Source: a virus. From it: 64,000 nt of DNA. The notes under the pieces are model-generated. The model had not been told where the DNA came from and did not search any database. It saw only the letters and a program-made list of their open reading frames with translations. A program made the translations under genes and the position numbers. The stretch spans positions 1 to 64,000 of IMG/VR virus record IMGVR_UViG_3300022908_000001; one strand, given 5' to 3'. Shown here one piece after another: positions 32,197 through 41,070 of the stretch; position 1 is the first letter of the stretch, and the number at the start of each line of letters is the position of its first letter.

Positions 32197-34529
32197 GCTG
32201 ACTTCCTTGGCATAATTAAACTCTGTAATCTTAACTCATTTAACCTATTTTGTCCTTTAATGATTTCGGTCTGGAGCGCTTGCTGTGTCTGTTGCTGTCC
32301 TTTTTGAGCCTGTAATACCGCTTCATTCTGCGCTTCCTGTTGTTGCAATTGAGCATCAGTTTGACCTTTAGCCTGCTGTGACATCTGTTGCTGTTGCCCA
32401 TTTGCCTGTATAGCCTGCATTTGTTCTTGCTTGGCCTGTTCCTGGCGTTTAGTTACAGCAAATGCGGTATATATCTGAGCCTGCTTTAATTTTCCTGAGC
32501 GGATCATGGATTCTACCAGCAAAAAATCCGCTTCACTCATAGATTGCAAACCACCCTGACGGGCTGCCGAGCGCATTTGCATGATATTTTCAAGCATTAA
32601 TTGCTTATCGCTATCATTCAACGCAGGTACAATTTGACAGTCAAAATCGTAATCAAATATCTTTTCACTTATACCAACTATCTCAAGTGAGCGTGAGATG
32701 CTTAATTTCTTCTTTTGCTCCGGTGTAGCATACTTAGCCACGCACTGCCATTTACTTGCTACAACCTCATAAACCGATTGCGTCATCTGCTCTCCCGCAT
32801 TAATCAACGGCGTTAACGAGTTCTGGCTACCTTCGAGCAACAGTTTGCTAACACCAAGCCCCGTCTGCTCATGCGGTGTCTGCGCTGCAAAAATATCATT
32901 CACGCCAGTAACTTTCTCGATCATGCCAATAGTACGGGACATATCTTCCCACCAAGCTGAAATGATTTGCATAAGGTCTGTTCCAATTGGCACAACCGGT
33001 CTGCCTGCACCCTGATTCTGCCCCCATTGGTTCTTGGTATCCATCAACAGGTAGCCCTCGTCTTGCAGTATTTTCAACAACTGTTGGGGTTTGTAGGAAA
33101 CTCCATCAATCTTCATGCCCTCTAACGCACCTTTGTCTATGGCTAAATTTGGCGGTGCAGGCATCTTAGCACGAGCCACGCGCAATTTTAGCATGATTAG
33201 TTGCGCATCATCTACGAAAGGTATAGAGCGTTCCACGATTGAAGTAGAGCCAGTGCGAGTAAACTTCAAAGGAAACAGCGGCCATTTCTTACCGCCTTCT
33301 GTTTTATAGTTGATGTCGGTATCTTCTCCGTAATCGAATACGTACATTGAACCCAAGACAAGAGATGCACGGTAGACAGTCATGTTTGAGTAGGCGTCGA
33401 GGGTTTTGCCCTTATTATTTTTGACCTTGTTCAGGTCATACGAGGCGTCAACCTTATTCACTACCAACGTACCGTTATCCCTTGTCACGCTGGTAACCCT
33501 AACCGACTTACTCCCAATCCAATACCCCCTGAATACATCGACCAAAATCTGATCGATCATTCTGAAATCAAACTGATCGTTGTTATTGTATAATGAAGAG
33601 AAGAAACCGGATGTATTCGTGTTGGCGTATTTACGGGCTATTTCAATAACCTGCTTACTGGTCAAATCAGAAGTCCTGCGTAATTCTGCTATAGATATTC
33701 GCTCCCACCAACCACCCCAAGAGGCGTCACGGTAGTCCCTGTATTGAGAATGTGGAAATACAGCCCGTTCAATATCGATGTATCGTTCTTCTACCTCATT
33801 TGAATTAGGATTGGTAAATACGCCCCGTGCCGCATATCCGACAGTAATAAGGTCATCGTTCTGCAAATCCTCTATACCTTCTGTTTTGGATATGTAACGG
33901 GTGGTATCGATCAGGTTTTCCAGTGCAGCTTCCTCTTCGAGCATGAACAAGCCGATAGATTGAGCCAAGTCAACATCCTGTGGTGTTTGAATTGGAACGG
34001 AGTTGTTAGCGGCAGGAATTTGTGGCTTAGCAAGGTTAACGGTGTGATATTGGTTGACGTTCTGCAGCAGGTTTCCAAGCCGTATGTCGGTGACAATTTT
34101 AGCTACAGCGACTTTAGTCTTTTTGTCCATCAGCGCCTCGTAATCACTTGCCTGAACGTTGATGTCATATTTGTTCTTCATCAGGAAGCCAAGTACAGCA
34201 TCGCATTTCTGCGGAAGCACCTGTGTCATATCCCATGAGATGTTCAGTGTAGTTTTGCGTATGCCAGACTCATCCGGCAACCCAACCATATAGTTTTTAT
34301 ACTTATTGATGTTGTTACGCCCGTGCCGGTAAGCGCGTAACTCCCCAATAGAACGGCGCGTCCCCCATCCATCATAAGGCAACCCGCAACGGTTCATAAA
34401 GTACTTTGAACACATCGCATTGCAGGCGGCTAAAAAATATCCTTCGTCTTTTACGGGGTTTGATTCATCAGGGAAAGGGTACGCCGTTTCCGAAACATAC
34501 TTGGATGCGAATTTTAACTGTTCTGCCAT
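32193..34529 (-). CDS. Portal protein
   Basis: The 778-residue protein is the right size for portals of large short-tailed phages and lies between terminase and scaffold. It has a mixed N-terminal body, a DIFAAQTPHEQTGLGVSKLL stretch typical of the portal stem/crown junction, and a long glutamine-rich helical C-terminus (barrel-like, QQQQMSQQAKGQ) as seen in P22-type portals. The product forms the ring through which DNA is packaged. Identification rests on order, length and these features. Confidence 0.75.
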   Translation of the reverse strand: MAEQLKFASKYVSETAYPFPDESNPVKDEGYFLAACNAMCSKYFMNRCGLPYDGWGTRRSIGELRAYRHGRNNINKYKNYMVGLPDESGIRKTTLNISWDMTQVLPQKCDAVLGFLMKNKYDINVQASDYEALMDKKTKVAVAKIVTDIRLGNLLQNVNQYHTVNLAKPQIPAANNSVPIQTPQDVDLAQSIGLFMLEEEAALENLIDTTRYISKTEGIEDLQNDDLITVGYAARGVFTNPNSNEVEERYIDIERAVFPHSQYRDYRDASWGGWWERISIAELRRTSDLTSKQVIEIARKYANTNTSGFFSSLYNNNDQFDFRMIDQILVDVFRGYWIGSKSVRVTSVTRDNGTLVVNKVDASYDLNKVKNNKGKTLDAYSNMTVYRASLVLGSMYVFDYGEDTDINYKTEGGKKWPLFPLKFTRTGSTSIVERSIPFVDDAQLIMLKLRVARAKMPAPPNLAIDKGALEGMKIDGVSYKPQQLLKILQDEGYLLMDTKNQWGQNQGAGRPVVPIGTDLMQIISAWWEDMSRTIGMIEKVTGVNDIFAAQTPHEQTGLGVSKLLLEGSQNSLTPLINAGEQMTQSVYEVVASKWQCVAKYATPEQKKKLSISRSLEIVGISEKIFDYDFDCQIVPALNDSDKQLMLENIMQMRSAARQGGLQSMSEADFLLVESMIRSGKLKQAQIYTAFAVTKRQEQAKQEQMQAIQANGQQQQMSQQAKGQTDAQLQQQEAQNEAVLQAQKGQQQTQQALQTEIIKGQNRLNELRLQSLIMPRKSA

Positions 34530-34571
34530 TTTAGCGTTGGGGCTATATGGGTGTTAAAGATATGATTAAAA

Positions 34572-35137
34572 TTACACATATTGCAAATTGGATTTATTCG
34601 GGTATCTGCCTCTTACCCAATCCGTCAATGTTCCTCTTTTTATTCCATTGTATTTAGCCGCCTCTCGTGTCCCTGAATAGTATATGCCAGTTTCAAAATT
34701 TAGTATTAAAAATGCTTTTGCATCTCGCATTTTATCTATTTCATCTGGAGTATATGGCCTTTGGTAATTTCCATTTTTTTCTCCGCAATTAATACCAAAC
34801 TTCCGCTTTATACTATTTCCCGTCCTTAAAGCACCCGGAGCACCTTTGCCTCCATGAGTTAGGTTTAATCCGAATGGATTATTTAATCTATGTGTGTTAA
34901 ACTCTTTAATCCAAAATATCTCTAAATCATGTCTATCCTCTAACTTACATGATTCAATTACAATAAACCGGCAAAGATGCAGCGGGTATTTTTTTAATGC
35001 ATTATAAATCAATCTTTGCCTATTGATAGAAAGATTTTTATAGTCATTTATCCTGTTTGTTAATTTGTGGTACACCCTACGTATTTATGACCCGTCGGGG
35101 TGACGATAAGATAAATAAAAGCAACTCCTTTTTTCAT
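34572..35137 (-). pseudogene. GIY-YIG homing endonuclease with a one-base frameshift
   Basis: An ATG at 35137 opens MKKGVAFIYLIVTPTGHKYV, the GIY-YIG start, and reads to GCTTN before a TAA. In the -1 frame the sequence continues as LTNRINDYKN to FWIKEFNTHR, LNLTHGGKGAPG and a C-terminal NUMOD-like DNA-binding part, to 34572. Adding one T near 35061-35063 (minus AAATTAAC to AAATTTAAC) restores TTNLTNR. No slippery heptamer fits, so a real deletion or a base-calling error is likelier than programmed shifting. It lies between portal and terminase, a common homing site. Confidence 0.75.
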
Positions 35138-35151
35138 ATTTAAATATACTA

Positions 35152-37287
35152 CTAAACTCGCTGAAAAACAAACCACGTATTTTCACCAGTAGTCGCTAAA
35201 TTATCACCGGGGTAGCTTAAATACACCTTATCTCTCGCTAATAGAACGAAGCCAAATGCCACGCCCAAATCTTTTTTCGTTCTCACTTTCTTGCTTCGAT
35301 TCATTGTCATTAAATCAGATACAATCCGCTTATGCTTTATGGCGTTACTAAAGTTCATCACGTAGCTTGATATTGACGAAAAGTATTGGTTTATGGTTTC
35401 CTCCGTGGCAGGGGTTCCAACTTGCTTGATGTGTTTAGCCTGATACATTGCGCTATCAAATGTTTCTTCCGGTCTATCCATTAGGTACATACCATAGCCA
35501 CGTGATCTGAAATATGCCTTTATAGACCGCTTGTTATTCTCGACATTCATCTGAGTTCCATAGTATACATGCATTTTTAACATATCCTCAAAAAACACAT
35601 TCGGATCGCCTTCTCGAAATAGGTAATCCGCTACGACTTGGTTTGTTTCCCAGTCCCATCCCAGATCAAAAGGTGTGCCGTCATCATGCTTTTTAGCACC
35701 GTCCACCATATCATCATACATCCTAAATATAATACCTGCACCTTTTGACGCTCTGTTTTTGTCTACAATTTCGTCAATGTCATGCTCGAACGGGTCACAT
35801 GAACCCCTGAACTTTCTTATATTTCCGGGGAGTTTAACACCTGCATCGAGTATGAAATGATTGTCAGTTCCGTCTTTTAACAGATACGACACCTCCCACT
35901 TCCCATCCTCGCAAGGTTCAAAAATAACTTTGGTATCCCGCTGACCATTTGTCCATTCAAAATTTCCCTTTACAGTCCATTCCTTTGGGTCAAATCCGTA
36001 CGCTTCGGGATATTCGAGCCGTCTTGTAATATCTTGAAGGTGTTCCTTGTTAAAAGCCGTCTTCTCCCCACTCGGAGTCAAAGCATCCTCAATTTTAGTC
36101 GGCGATTTCCTTAACAGGTTCCCAATGGCCTTTTCCTTGCCCAACTTCCGCAGGTTAGCTATTTCCTTTTCCAAACGCTGTTTAGCTTCCTCCCGTTTCG
36201 GGAAACCCCAATCATCTGGCTCGGCTACATCCTCTACGGTAATGAATATCCTCCACAGCCCCGTTGTAGTCCTACCATTCTCATTAAGTTCATCAGGGTT
36301 GCTATCCTTCCAAAATGTATTTACCTCGTCAATCTGTTCATCATCTATTTCCTCGATACTCGATTCTACCCAGCACTTACCAACTATAATAGCCCCGTCA
36401 AAGTAATGCAGTGTGGGTTTAAATACTTCCCACCACTTAATCAATGACATGGTTTCCAACTTGCCGGCTTCGTTCAGGATGCCCCGGTTGGTTTCCTGAC
36501 CATCATACGCACTCGCCTTAGCGGGTTCAAAGTCAATTTTACTACCCAACTCATCCTCACTGTACTTGATCTCATCTGAATTAGCGTCATTCTCTGCCAT
36601 GCCTTTCATCTTGGCGTCCGTCATACGCTCAGATGGGTAGCTGAACTCTAACTTATCTTCCGGGTCATCACTACCTTTGTGAACCGGCTTCATAAACCAG
36701 ATCATTTTCTTATTGGCACGGGTAATGCGCTTGAAATTCTTGTAAGCCTCGGTATCGTTTTTAGATTGATTGTGCCCCTGTACATTTCGAACCCTTGAGC
36801 AGAACTCGTACTCTTCCCCCAATGTGAACTCAGTCTTACCACCACGACGGGGGCCGATAAGAAATAATCCGTAGCAATCAACGTTTCGTACTACCATATT
36901 CCATAATTGGAATACGTAACATTGAAACAAACGAAATCCAGGGTGTATATTCTTTACCGTCCACCAATAATTCAGGAAGAAGTAGTAAGGGCCTGTAAAA
37001 TAGATGGGCTGGTTTTTAATCAGTATCCAAATCCCATTCTTGCGCTTATGCCACTCATTTTCAATCCACTCTTCTTCTTCTTTTGTGACTCGGTTCTTTC
37101 GTGTTAGAAGTGATTTCGGTATTTCGGTGTGCCTGAACTTCTGGTCTTTCTCCGGTAAGCCATAGTTAACCATGTGCTTTAGCGGCGGCATGGATGGCAG
37201 TGGGATTTTATAGCCGCCAAACTCAGTGTAGCCGGAGATGGTTGACCAATCGGCGGTGTATCTATATTGTTCCTTTTGGGTCGGCAT
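35152..37287 (-). CDS. Terminase large subunit
   Basis: The frame is open to 37416, but the arginine-rich extra 43 residues look unnatural, and ATG 37287 gives MPTQKEQYRYTADW. The 711-residue protein has the packaging ATPase Walker A GPRRGGKT (about 145-152), a RGILNEAGK segment in the Walker B region, and a GAIIVGKCWVESSIEE coupling region. The C-terminal nuclease domain includes the FRGSCDPFEHDIDE acidic cluster. It cuts and pumps DNA into the procapsid through the portal. It overlaps its upstream neighbour by 26 bases. Confidence 0.88.
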   Translation of the reverse strand: MPTQKEQYRYTADWSTISGYTEFGGYKIPLPSMPPLKHMVNYGLPEKDQKFRHTEIPKSLLTRKNRVTKEEEEWIENEWHKRKNGIWILIKNQPIYFTGPYYFFLNYWWTVKNIHPGFRLFQCYVFQLWNMVVRNVDCYGLFLIGPRRGGKTEFTLGEEYEFCSRVRNVQGHNQSKNDTEAYKNFKRITRANKKMIWFMKPVHKGSDDPEDKLEFSYPSERMTDAKMKGMAENDANSDEIKYSEDELGSKIDFEPAKASAYDGQETNRGILNEAGKLETMSLIKWWEVFKPTLHYFDGAIIVGKCWVESSIEEIDDEQIDEVNTFWKDSNPDELNENGRTTTGLWRIFITVEDVAEPDDWGFPKREEAKQRLEKEIANLRKLGKEKAIGNLLRKSPTKIEDALTPSGEKTAFNKEHLQDITRRLEYPEAYGFDPKEWTVKGNFEWTNGQRDTKVIFEPCEDGKWEVSYLLKDGTDNHFILDAGVKLPGNIRKFRGSCDPFEHDIDEIVDKNRASKGAGIIFRMYDDMVDGAKKHDDGTPFDLGWDWETNQVVADYLFREGDPNVFFEDMLKMHVYYGTQMNVENNKRSIKAYFRSRGYGMYLMDRPEETFDSAMYQAKHIKQVGTPATEETINQYFSSISSYVMNFSNAIKHKRIVSDLMTMNRSKKVRTKKDLGVAFGFVLLARDKVYLSYPGDNLATTGENTWFVFQRV

Positions 37288-37792
37288 ATTTTTCGCTAAA
37301 CTGTAACAACCTCGCCGTCTCCTGTCTAGCCGTCTTTCTCGTATGCGTATCAGGAAATATCTGCTTCTCATACTCCACCAGCGACTTATGCATATCCGGC
37401 AGTACTTTCTCCACATTTAACCGCTCGCGAACTGACTTTTCTACGTCGTCCATACCTAACGGGCTTCGAATGAATGCAGTTAATTGGTGAAAATTAATCA
37501 ATTTTGATTGCCACGTAACGAAAGCAAGGTTATCCATTGCCATAAATATGGCTGTGGCTATTTTATTATATTCTAAGTTTTCCCCGGTTAGTATGTCGGG
37601 ATATTCAGCATTCAGGTGTTTGGTAACCTTGCTTAGCCGTGCCGAGTAATCATCCCTATCGTCCAACAGGTATGGGCTATCCTCCTGTATCATGTACAGA
37701 ACGACACGTAATAGCTTATCATCTTCGGTTATACCACGCAATGACGGGTATTTGTCGCAGATGGGTTCTTTGCAGGAGGGATCGTATCTCAT
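37262..37792 (-). CDS. Protein upstream of terminase, possible small-subunit role
   Basis: The 176-residue protein is largely helical (DKLLRVVLYMIQEDSPYLLDD, LEYNKIATAIFMAMDN) and basic at the C-terminus (TRKTARQETARLL). It overlaps the terminase start by 26 bases and the GroES-like gene by four. Small terminase subunits often sit here, but no HTH is evident, so this is positional inference only. Confidence 0.45.
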   Translation of the reverse strand: MRYDPSCKEPICDKYPSLRGITEDDKLLRVVLYMIQEDSPYLLDDRDDYSARLSKVTKHLNAEYPDILTGENLEYNKIATAIFMAMDNLAFVTWQSKLINFHQLTAFIRSPLGMDDVEKSVRERLNVEKVLPDMHKSLVEYEKQIFPDTHTRKTARQETARLLQFSEKYADPKGTI

Positions 37793-38664
37793 TTAATAGT
37801 CCCCCATTCGTCTAACTCAATAGCGTTTTTTATAGAACCCGTATACGCATCTTCGCCAATATCTTTAAATGATATTGACTTGAAATCCTTTACAAGTTTA
37901 GGTTCTGTATCTACCGTAAATGTATGCGTATTCATCAGTTTTGCTGCTATATCCTTCCTATGCACCAACTCAATATCCCTCAATTCCTCATTTCCCACCT
38001 CATAGCTGATACGAAACCCCCTATTCTTAGCTATCAGCACCCGGTCGCCCGGAGAAAGTTCCATACCCGGCTCAAATTCGTTCTCCAAATGCTGTCTGCA
38101 TGGGGCATCAGCCGATAACACGATGCCGTGATTCAGTTCGTACTTATTATGGTTCCGCGTAAGCAGTATCCCGCTCGACAATTCCAGCTTATCCGGTAAC
38201 TGGTCACGAAGAAAGAAGACGTATCCATTGACGGGACGCAGTTCATCTTCGTAAACACCATACACCCTATCCTGCCTGACCAGTACGCACAGCCCATAAT
38301 CAGCCGTTCTGACCAATCTGCACTCAATTTCAGCGTCAACTTGTTCCCGGTAGTCAAAAAACACCCGGTCACCAACTTTTACATCAAAATTAGCATCAAA
38401 TTCCAGTGAATTTCGTACCATGGCGTTAAATTCATCGCCGTGACCGTCGCCTTTGTTGCCAAAAAACCATGTTTGCTCGGGCAGCATGAGCACTTTACCT
38501 GATATGGACAGGTATTTTGACCGGTCTTGGTTGAAATAGGTTAATTGTATCTTAACTGAGCCGTCTGGTGTGGGTATTTCGTGAAAATCATACGCCGAAT
38601 CAGCTTTGATTAGGACATGGTTAAAGGGGATTTTAGCGGTCTTGATGTCTATTGTATCGATCAT
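37789..38664 (-). CDS. Tandem GroES-like (Cpn10) protein
   Basis: This 291-residue protein contains two Cpn10-like units. The first (about 12-110) begins IPFNHVLIKADS and has VKVGDRVFFDYREQ. The second (about 142-235) has VFFLRDQLPDKLELSSGILL, HGIVLSADAP and LSPGDRVLIAKNRGF. GroES signatures such as a G-I-hydrophobic loop and the VKVGDxV strand recur in both. Around 55 C-terminal residues are extra. Together with the single-domain protein at 31095, the phage encodes two distinct GroES relatives. It may fold or chaperone virion proteins with host GroEL, or be a structural derivative. Confidence 0.65.
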   Translation of the reverse strand: MIDTIDIKTAKIPFNHVLIKADSAYDFHEIPTPDGSVKIQLTYFNQDRSKYLSISGKVLMLPEQTWFFGNKGDGHGDEFNAMVRNSLEFDANFDVKVGDRVFFDYREQVDAEIECRLVRTADYGLCVLVRQDRVYGVYEDELRPVNGYVFFLRDQLPDKLELSSGILLTRNHNKYELNHGIVLSADAPCRQHLENEFEPGMELSPGDRVLIAKNRGFRISYEVGNEELRDIELVHRKDIAAKLMNTHTFTVDTEPKLVKDFKSISFKDIGEDAYTGSIKNAIELDEWGTIK

Positions 38665-38736
38665 TTGTATAAATGTATAAATTATTCAATACCTTTATGC
38701 TGTTTTGTTTATTTATTCACTTTATTCATTTAAAAC

Positions 38737-38961
38737 ATGGCAAACATCACTACCGTAACAGCGTATCAGTATAACACTACGCCTGCTTACAAAGTTCACG
38801 CAATCGGAACGGCATCTATCCTGGATATTTTGCCTTTTTCTCAATCAGCAATCCCATTCATCAACTCGGTCGTTTACACAAGTAACCCGGTTCTGTCTGC
38901 ATTGTATTGCAACGAAACCCCATCTGTTATTCAGAACAGGGCTAACGCTCCGCTGGCGTAA
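38737..38961 (+). CDS. Small plus-strand virion-like protein
   Basis: The 74-residue protein (MANITTVTAYQYNTTPAYKV ... APLA) has low charge and much T, S, N and P, like decoration proteins. It is alone on the plus strand inside the minus late block. A TTTG and a TACCTTTA box 22 bases apart lie upstream, close to the Bacteroidetes promoter pattern but with wider spacing. No family is recognised. Confidence 0.5.
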   Translation: MANITTVTAYQYNTTPAYKVHAIGTASILDILPFSQSAIPFINSVVYTSNPVLSALYCNETPSVIQNRANAPLA

Positions 38962-39133
38962 TTGACTCTCCCTTGTCTGTTGGCAGGGGAGTTTCATATC
39001 ACCTCCAACCTCCTGTGCGTCGGAAACATTCTAAGGTTAGACGAATTGTAGGGAGATAGCCAGAGCATCAGCGCATACGGTGCGTGACGGTGGATTCGGG
39101 ATTTGTGGGAGGCAACTAATTTCTCGTGGTTGG
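38962..39133 (+). other. Gene-free stretch with hairpins, possible ncRNA or terminator
   Basis: After the small gene, ACTCTCCC/GGGGAGT makes a bulged hairpin (about 38965-38992) that may end the transcript. A second CGCA-TACGG-TGCG hairpin lies near 39080-39095. I see no open frame of note and no clear RNA class. Confidence 0.3.
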
Positions 39134-39322
39134 TCATATATCTGCGTATAATTGAACATTATTCAAATCACCGCCAGTCATGTACTGGCTGTATTTATCT
39201 TCCCACTCATAGATATTATCATCGCTAAGCCCGTCCAAATCAGAGATAAACTCATCTTTCATTTCAAATGGGATAACGTATGAATGCCCGCTATCATCTT
39301 GTGTTGCATAAACTTTTTTCAT
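39134..39322 (-). CDS. Hypothetical acidic protein
   Basis: The 62-residue acidic protein (VIPFEMKDEFISDLDGLSDD) shows a pattern common to small phage proteins. It overlaps the next upstream gene by four bases. Function unknown. Confidence 0.55.
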   Translation of the reverse strand: MKKVYATQDDSGHSYVIPFEMKDEFISDLDGLSDDNIYEWEDKYSQYMTGGDLNNVQLYADI

Positions 39323-39591
39323 ATCTTCTCAATATCCTTCTCCGGTAACGGTTCTGGCGACGGCTTAACATCAGCCCACGCACTTTTAAACACCTTTTCA
39401 CTCGGAATATTTTCAAATACCTTAGCGTAATAGGTATCAAAAACATCATAGAAAACTTTCGCCTCTGTAAAGCGAACCGCAACAACTTTTCCATCCCGTT
39501 CATCAGGCGCTATGCCCATTTCGGTATGTTGTTTAAATGTTGGGATAAATTCGCATTCATCTCCGATTTGAAATCCTGATGGTAATTCCAT
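39319..39591 (-). CDS. Hypothetical small beta-rich protein
   Basis: The 90-residue protein starts MELPSGFQIGDECEFIPTFK and has a GKVVAVRFTEAKVFYDVFD stretch, a beta-barrel-like layout often seen in small phage proteins that bind nothing known. It is in the same leftward unit as its neighbours. Function unknown. Confidence 0.55.
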   Translation of the reverse strand: MELPSGFQIGDECEFIPTFKQHTEMGIAPDERDGKVVAVRFTEAKVFYDVFDTYYAKVFENIPSEKVFKSAWADVKPSPEPLPEKDIEKI

Positions 39592-39601
39592 ATTATTTAT
39601 T

Positions 39602-39901
39602 TTAAATTGTTTCTATACTATTCTCCGGCAACCACTTCGCCTTAATCCCATTCAACCAATGCGCATCATAAAACACCTGCTCACTTCCCTCACGCCAAAC
39701 AGCAGAGTCCACTACAAAGTAATCACCGCTCTTCCGTTGCCGAACCGTGTCTCCACGTCCGTATTTTGGCGTCCGTTCATGGTGACGCATCGGGTACTGG
39801 CGGGACTCGAATGTTTGGGTGCCACAGCCGGACAGCCACCCGAGAGCGAGCAGCATAGCGAACATGAGCAGGATTGGTTTTAGGATGGGGTCGTTTTTCA
39901 T
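39602..39901 (-). CDS. Phage-encoded lipoprotein
   Basis: The 99 residues start with a basic end and a hydrophobic core (ILLMFAMLLALGWLSGC), with the lipobox LSGC predicting cleavage before Cys26. The mature part is basic, with TPKYGRGDTVRQRKSGDYF. A phage lipoprotein may alter the host surface against superinfection or act in lysis (outer spanin). No inner spanin partner is evident nearby, so the first is likelier. It overlaps its upstream gene by four bases. Confidence 0.65.
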   Translation of the reverse strand: MKNDPILKPILLMFAMLLALGWLSGCGTQTFESRQYPMRHHERTPKYGRGDTVRQRKSGDYFVVDSAVWREGSEQVFYDAHWLNGIKAKWLPENSIETI

Positions 39902-40236
39902 AAGGTAGTCAGTTCGGTAAACGGGTTTAAATTAAACCAATTCGGCACCCCTAAACATACTATTAATATTTTTCCGTCATGTGGGAACCAAGAGAATTTT
40001 GTTATAGTAGGCTTTCTCACTAAAAATGGCTTTTTAACAAAATCTATTATGGCAAAGCACCTGCCATTTTCTTTTGAAACAGATACAACTTTGCCTAATG
40101 ACGGGTAGGCGTTTACGTTATCTAAATAAGGAACTACAGGTGTTCCATTACTTAAATCAATGTCGTCTATGTTTTTAAAGCCATAGTCTTTAAAGCTACT
40201 AAATATAGACTTCTTTATTTCAACCTTTATTTTCAT
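39898..40236 (-). CDS. Hypothetical protein
   Basis: The 112-residue protein is beta-rich and basic (MKIKVEIKKSIFSSFKDYGF ... GVPNWFNLNPFTELTTL), with many aromatics. It is joined by ATGA overlaps to both neighbours. No family is recognised. Confidence 0.5.
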   Translation of the reverse strand: MKIKVEIKKSIFSSFKDYGFKNIDDIDLSNGTPVVPYLDNVNAYPSLGKVVSVSKENGRCFAIIDFVKKPFLVRKPTITKFSWFPHDGKILIVCLGVPNWFNLNPFTELTTL

Positions 40237-40424
40237 ATGCCTAACATTGGGTTTTTACTTATTTTAATATCATTCGAGTCGAAATGTTTAACCTCACCAT
40301 TATCCAATCGCACCAACCATATCGTATTAATGTTAATGCCGTAATCTATCACCACAAGACACCAACCGTGCCCTAACGGTGTTTCTACCTCAATGGGTGG
40401 GTTCAGTTGAAGCATCATATCCAT
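40233..40424 (-). CDS. Hypothetical small beta-barrel protein
   Basis: The 63-residue protein has the pattern PPIEVETPLGHGWCLVVIDYG then WLVRLDNGEVKHFDSNDIK, a conserved motif I associate with small Bacteroidetes phage proteins. It overlaps the glycosyltransferase gene by 35 bases. Function unknown. Confidence 0.55.
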   Translation of the reverse strand: MDMMLQLNPPIEVETPLGHGWCLVVIDYGININTIWLVRLDNGEVKHFDSNDIKISKNPMLGI

Positions 40425-41070
40425 AATACAACTTACTCCCCAAAACCTCCTTATTGAATATCTTCTCGTTCTCCCGTATATGGGACTCCTTTTCCTCCTT
40501 GCTCATCGAGTGCTCTTTCACGTACCCATGCTTCTCAGCGCCGCTCTGATCTAAATCCCAAGCGTAAATATACTCTTCCCATCCATTAAGACTGACATAC
40601 CAAGCCGGGGTTAATCCTGCCATCCTTATCCGGTGCGAATAGGCAACGTGCTCGTAACCGTATTTGCCATAAGCCGGGTTGATATACCCCACGGTTTCCA
40701 CGACCTTTCGGGTCAGGAATAGCATGCATCCTGTTCCGGTTAAATAGCAGGACACATCCTCGTTTCCTGACTGGTATAGTGAATTGACTGGATTGCAAAG
40801 AACGAAATGCTGTATGCCTGTTTTTAGGCAGCCATCGATAAAGAATTTCTCCCAGCCTTTTTTTATGGGGAAGGTATCGTCGTCGAAGATGAATAGGTAT
40901 TGCGCACCGGAATCGTAAAGTTGCTTTATAAGTACATTCTTATCATGTGATACAGATATTTGATCTGAATTTATAAAAAAAAGATTATCAGTAATACTAA
41001 ACCTGTCGTAAGTTTGTATTAAATCATTGGTTATACACGGTGCGGTCACTCCGACTCCTATTTTGCTCAT
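40390..41070 (-). CDS. Glycosyltransferase (GT-A fold)
   Basis: The 226-residue protein has a nucleotide-sugar binding start (KIGVGVTAPCITND), a metal-binding FIFDDDTFP acidic motif near residue 77, an acceptor-side region TGTGCMLFLTRKVVETVGYI and an EHVAYSHRIRMAG stretch. This is a family-2-like GT-A enzyme. It is part of a run with two methyltransferases and three more glycosyltransferases, so the phage probably glycosylates a virion protein or a host surface molecule. Confidence 0.75.
   Translation of the reverse strand: MSKIGVGVTAPCITNDLIQTYDRFSITDNLFFINSDQISVSHDKNVLIKQLYDSGAQYLFIFDDDTFPIKKGWEKFFIDGCLKTGIQHFVLCNPVNSLYQSGNEDVSCYLTGTGCMLFLTRKVVETVGYINPAYGKYGYEHVAYSHRIRMAGLTPAWYVSLNGWEEYIYAWDLDQSGAEKHGYVKEHSMSKEEKESHIRENEKIFNKEVLGSKLYYGYDASTEPTH

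Noticed and set aside
35055-35075. Programmed -1 frameshift in the GIY-YIG gene
   Set aside because: No X-XXY-YYZ slippery heptamer and no strong downstream hairpin are present. A single missing T explains the split.
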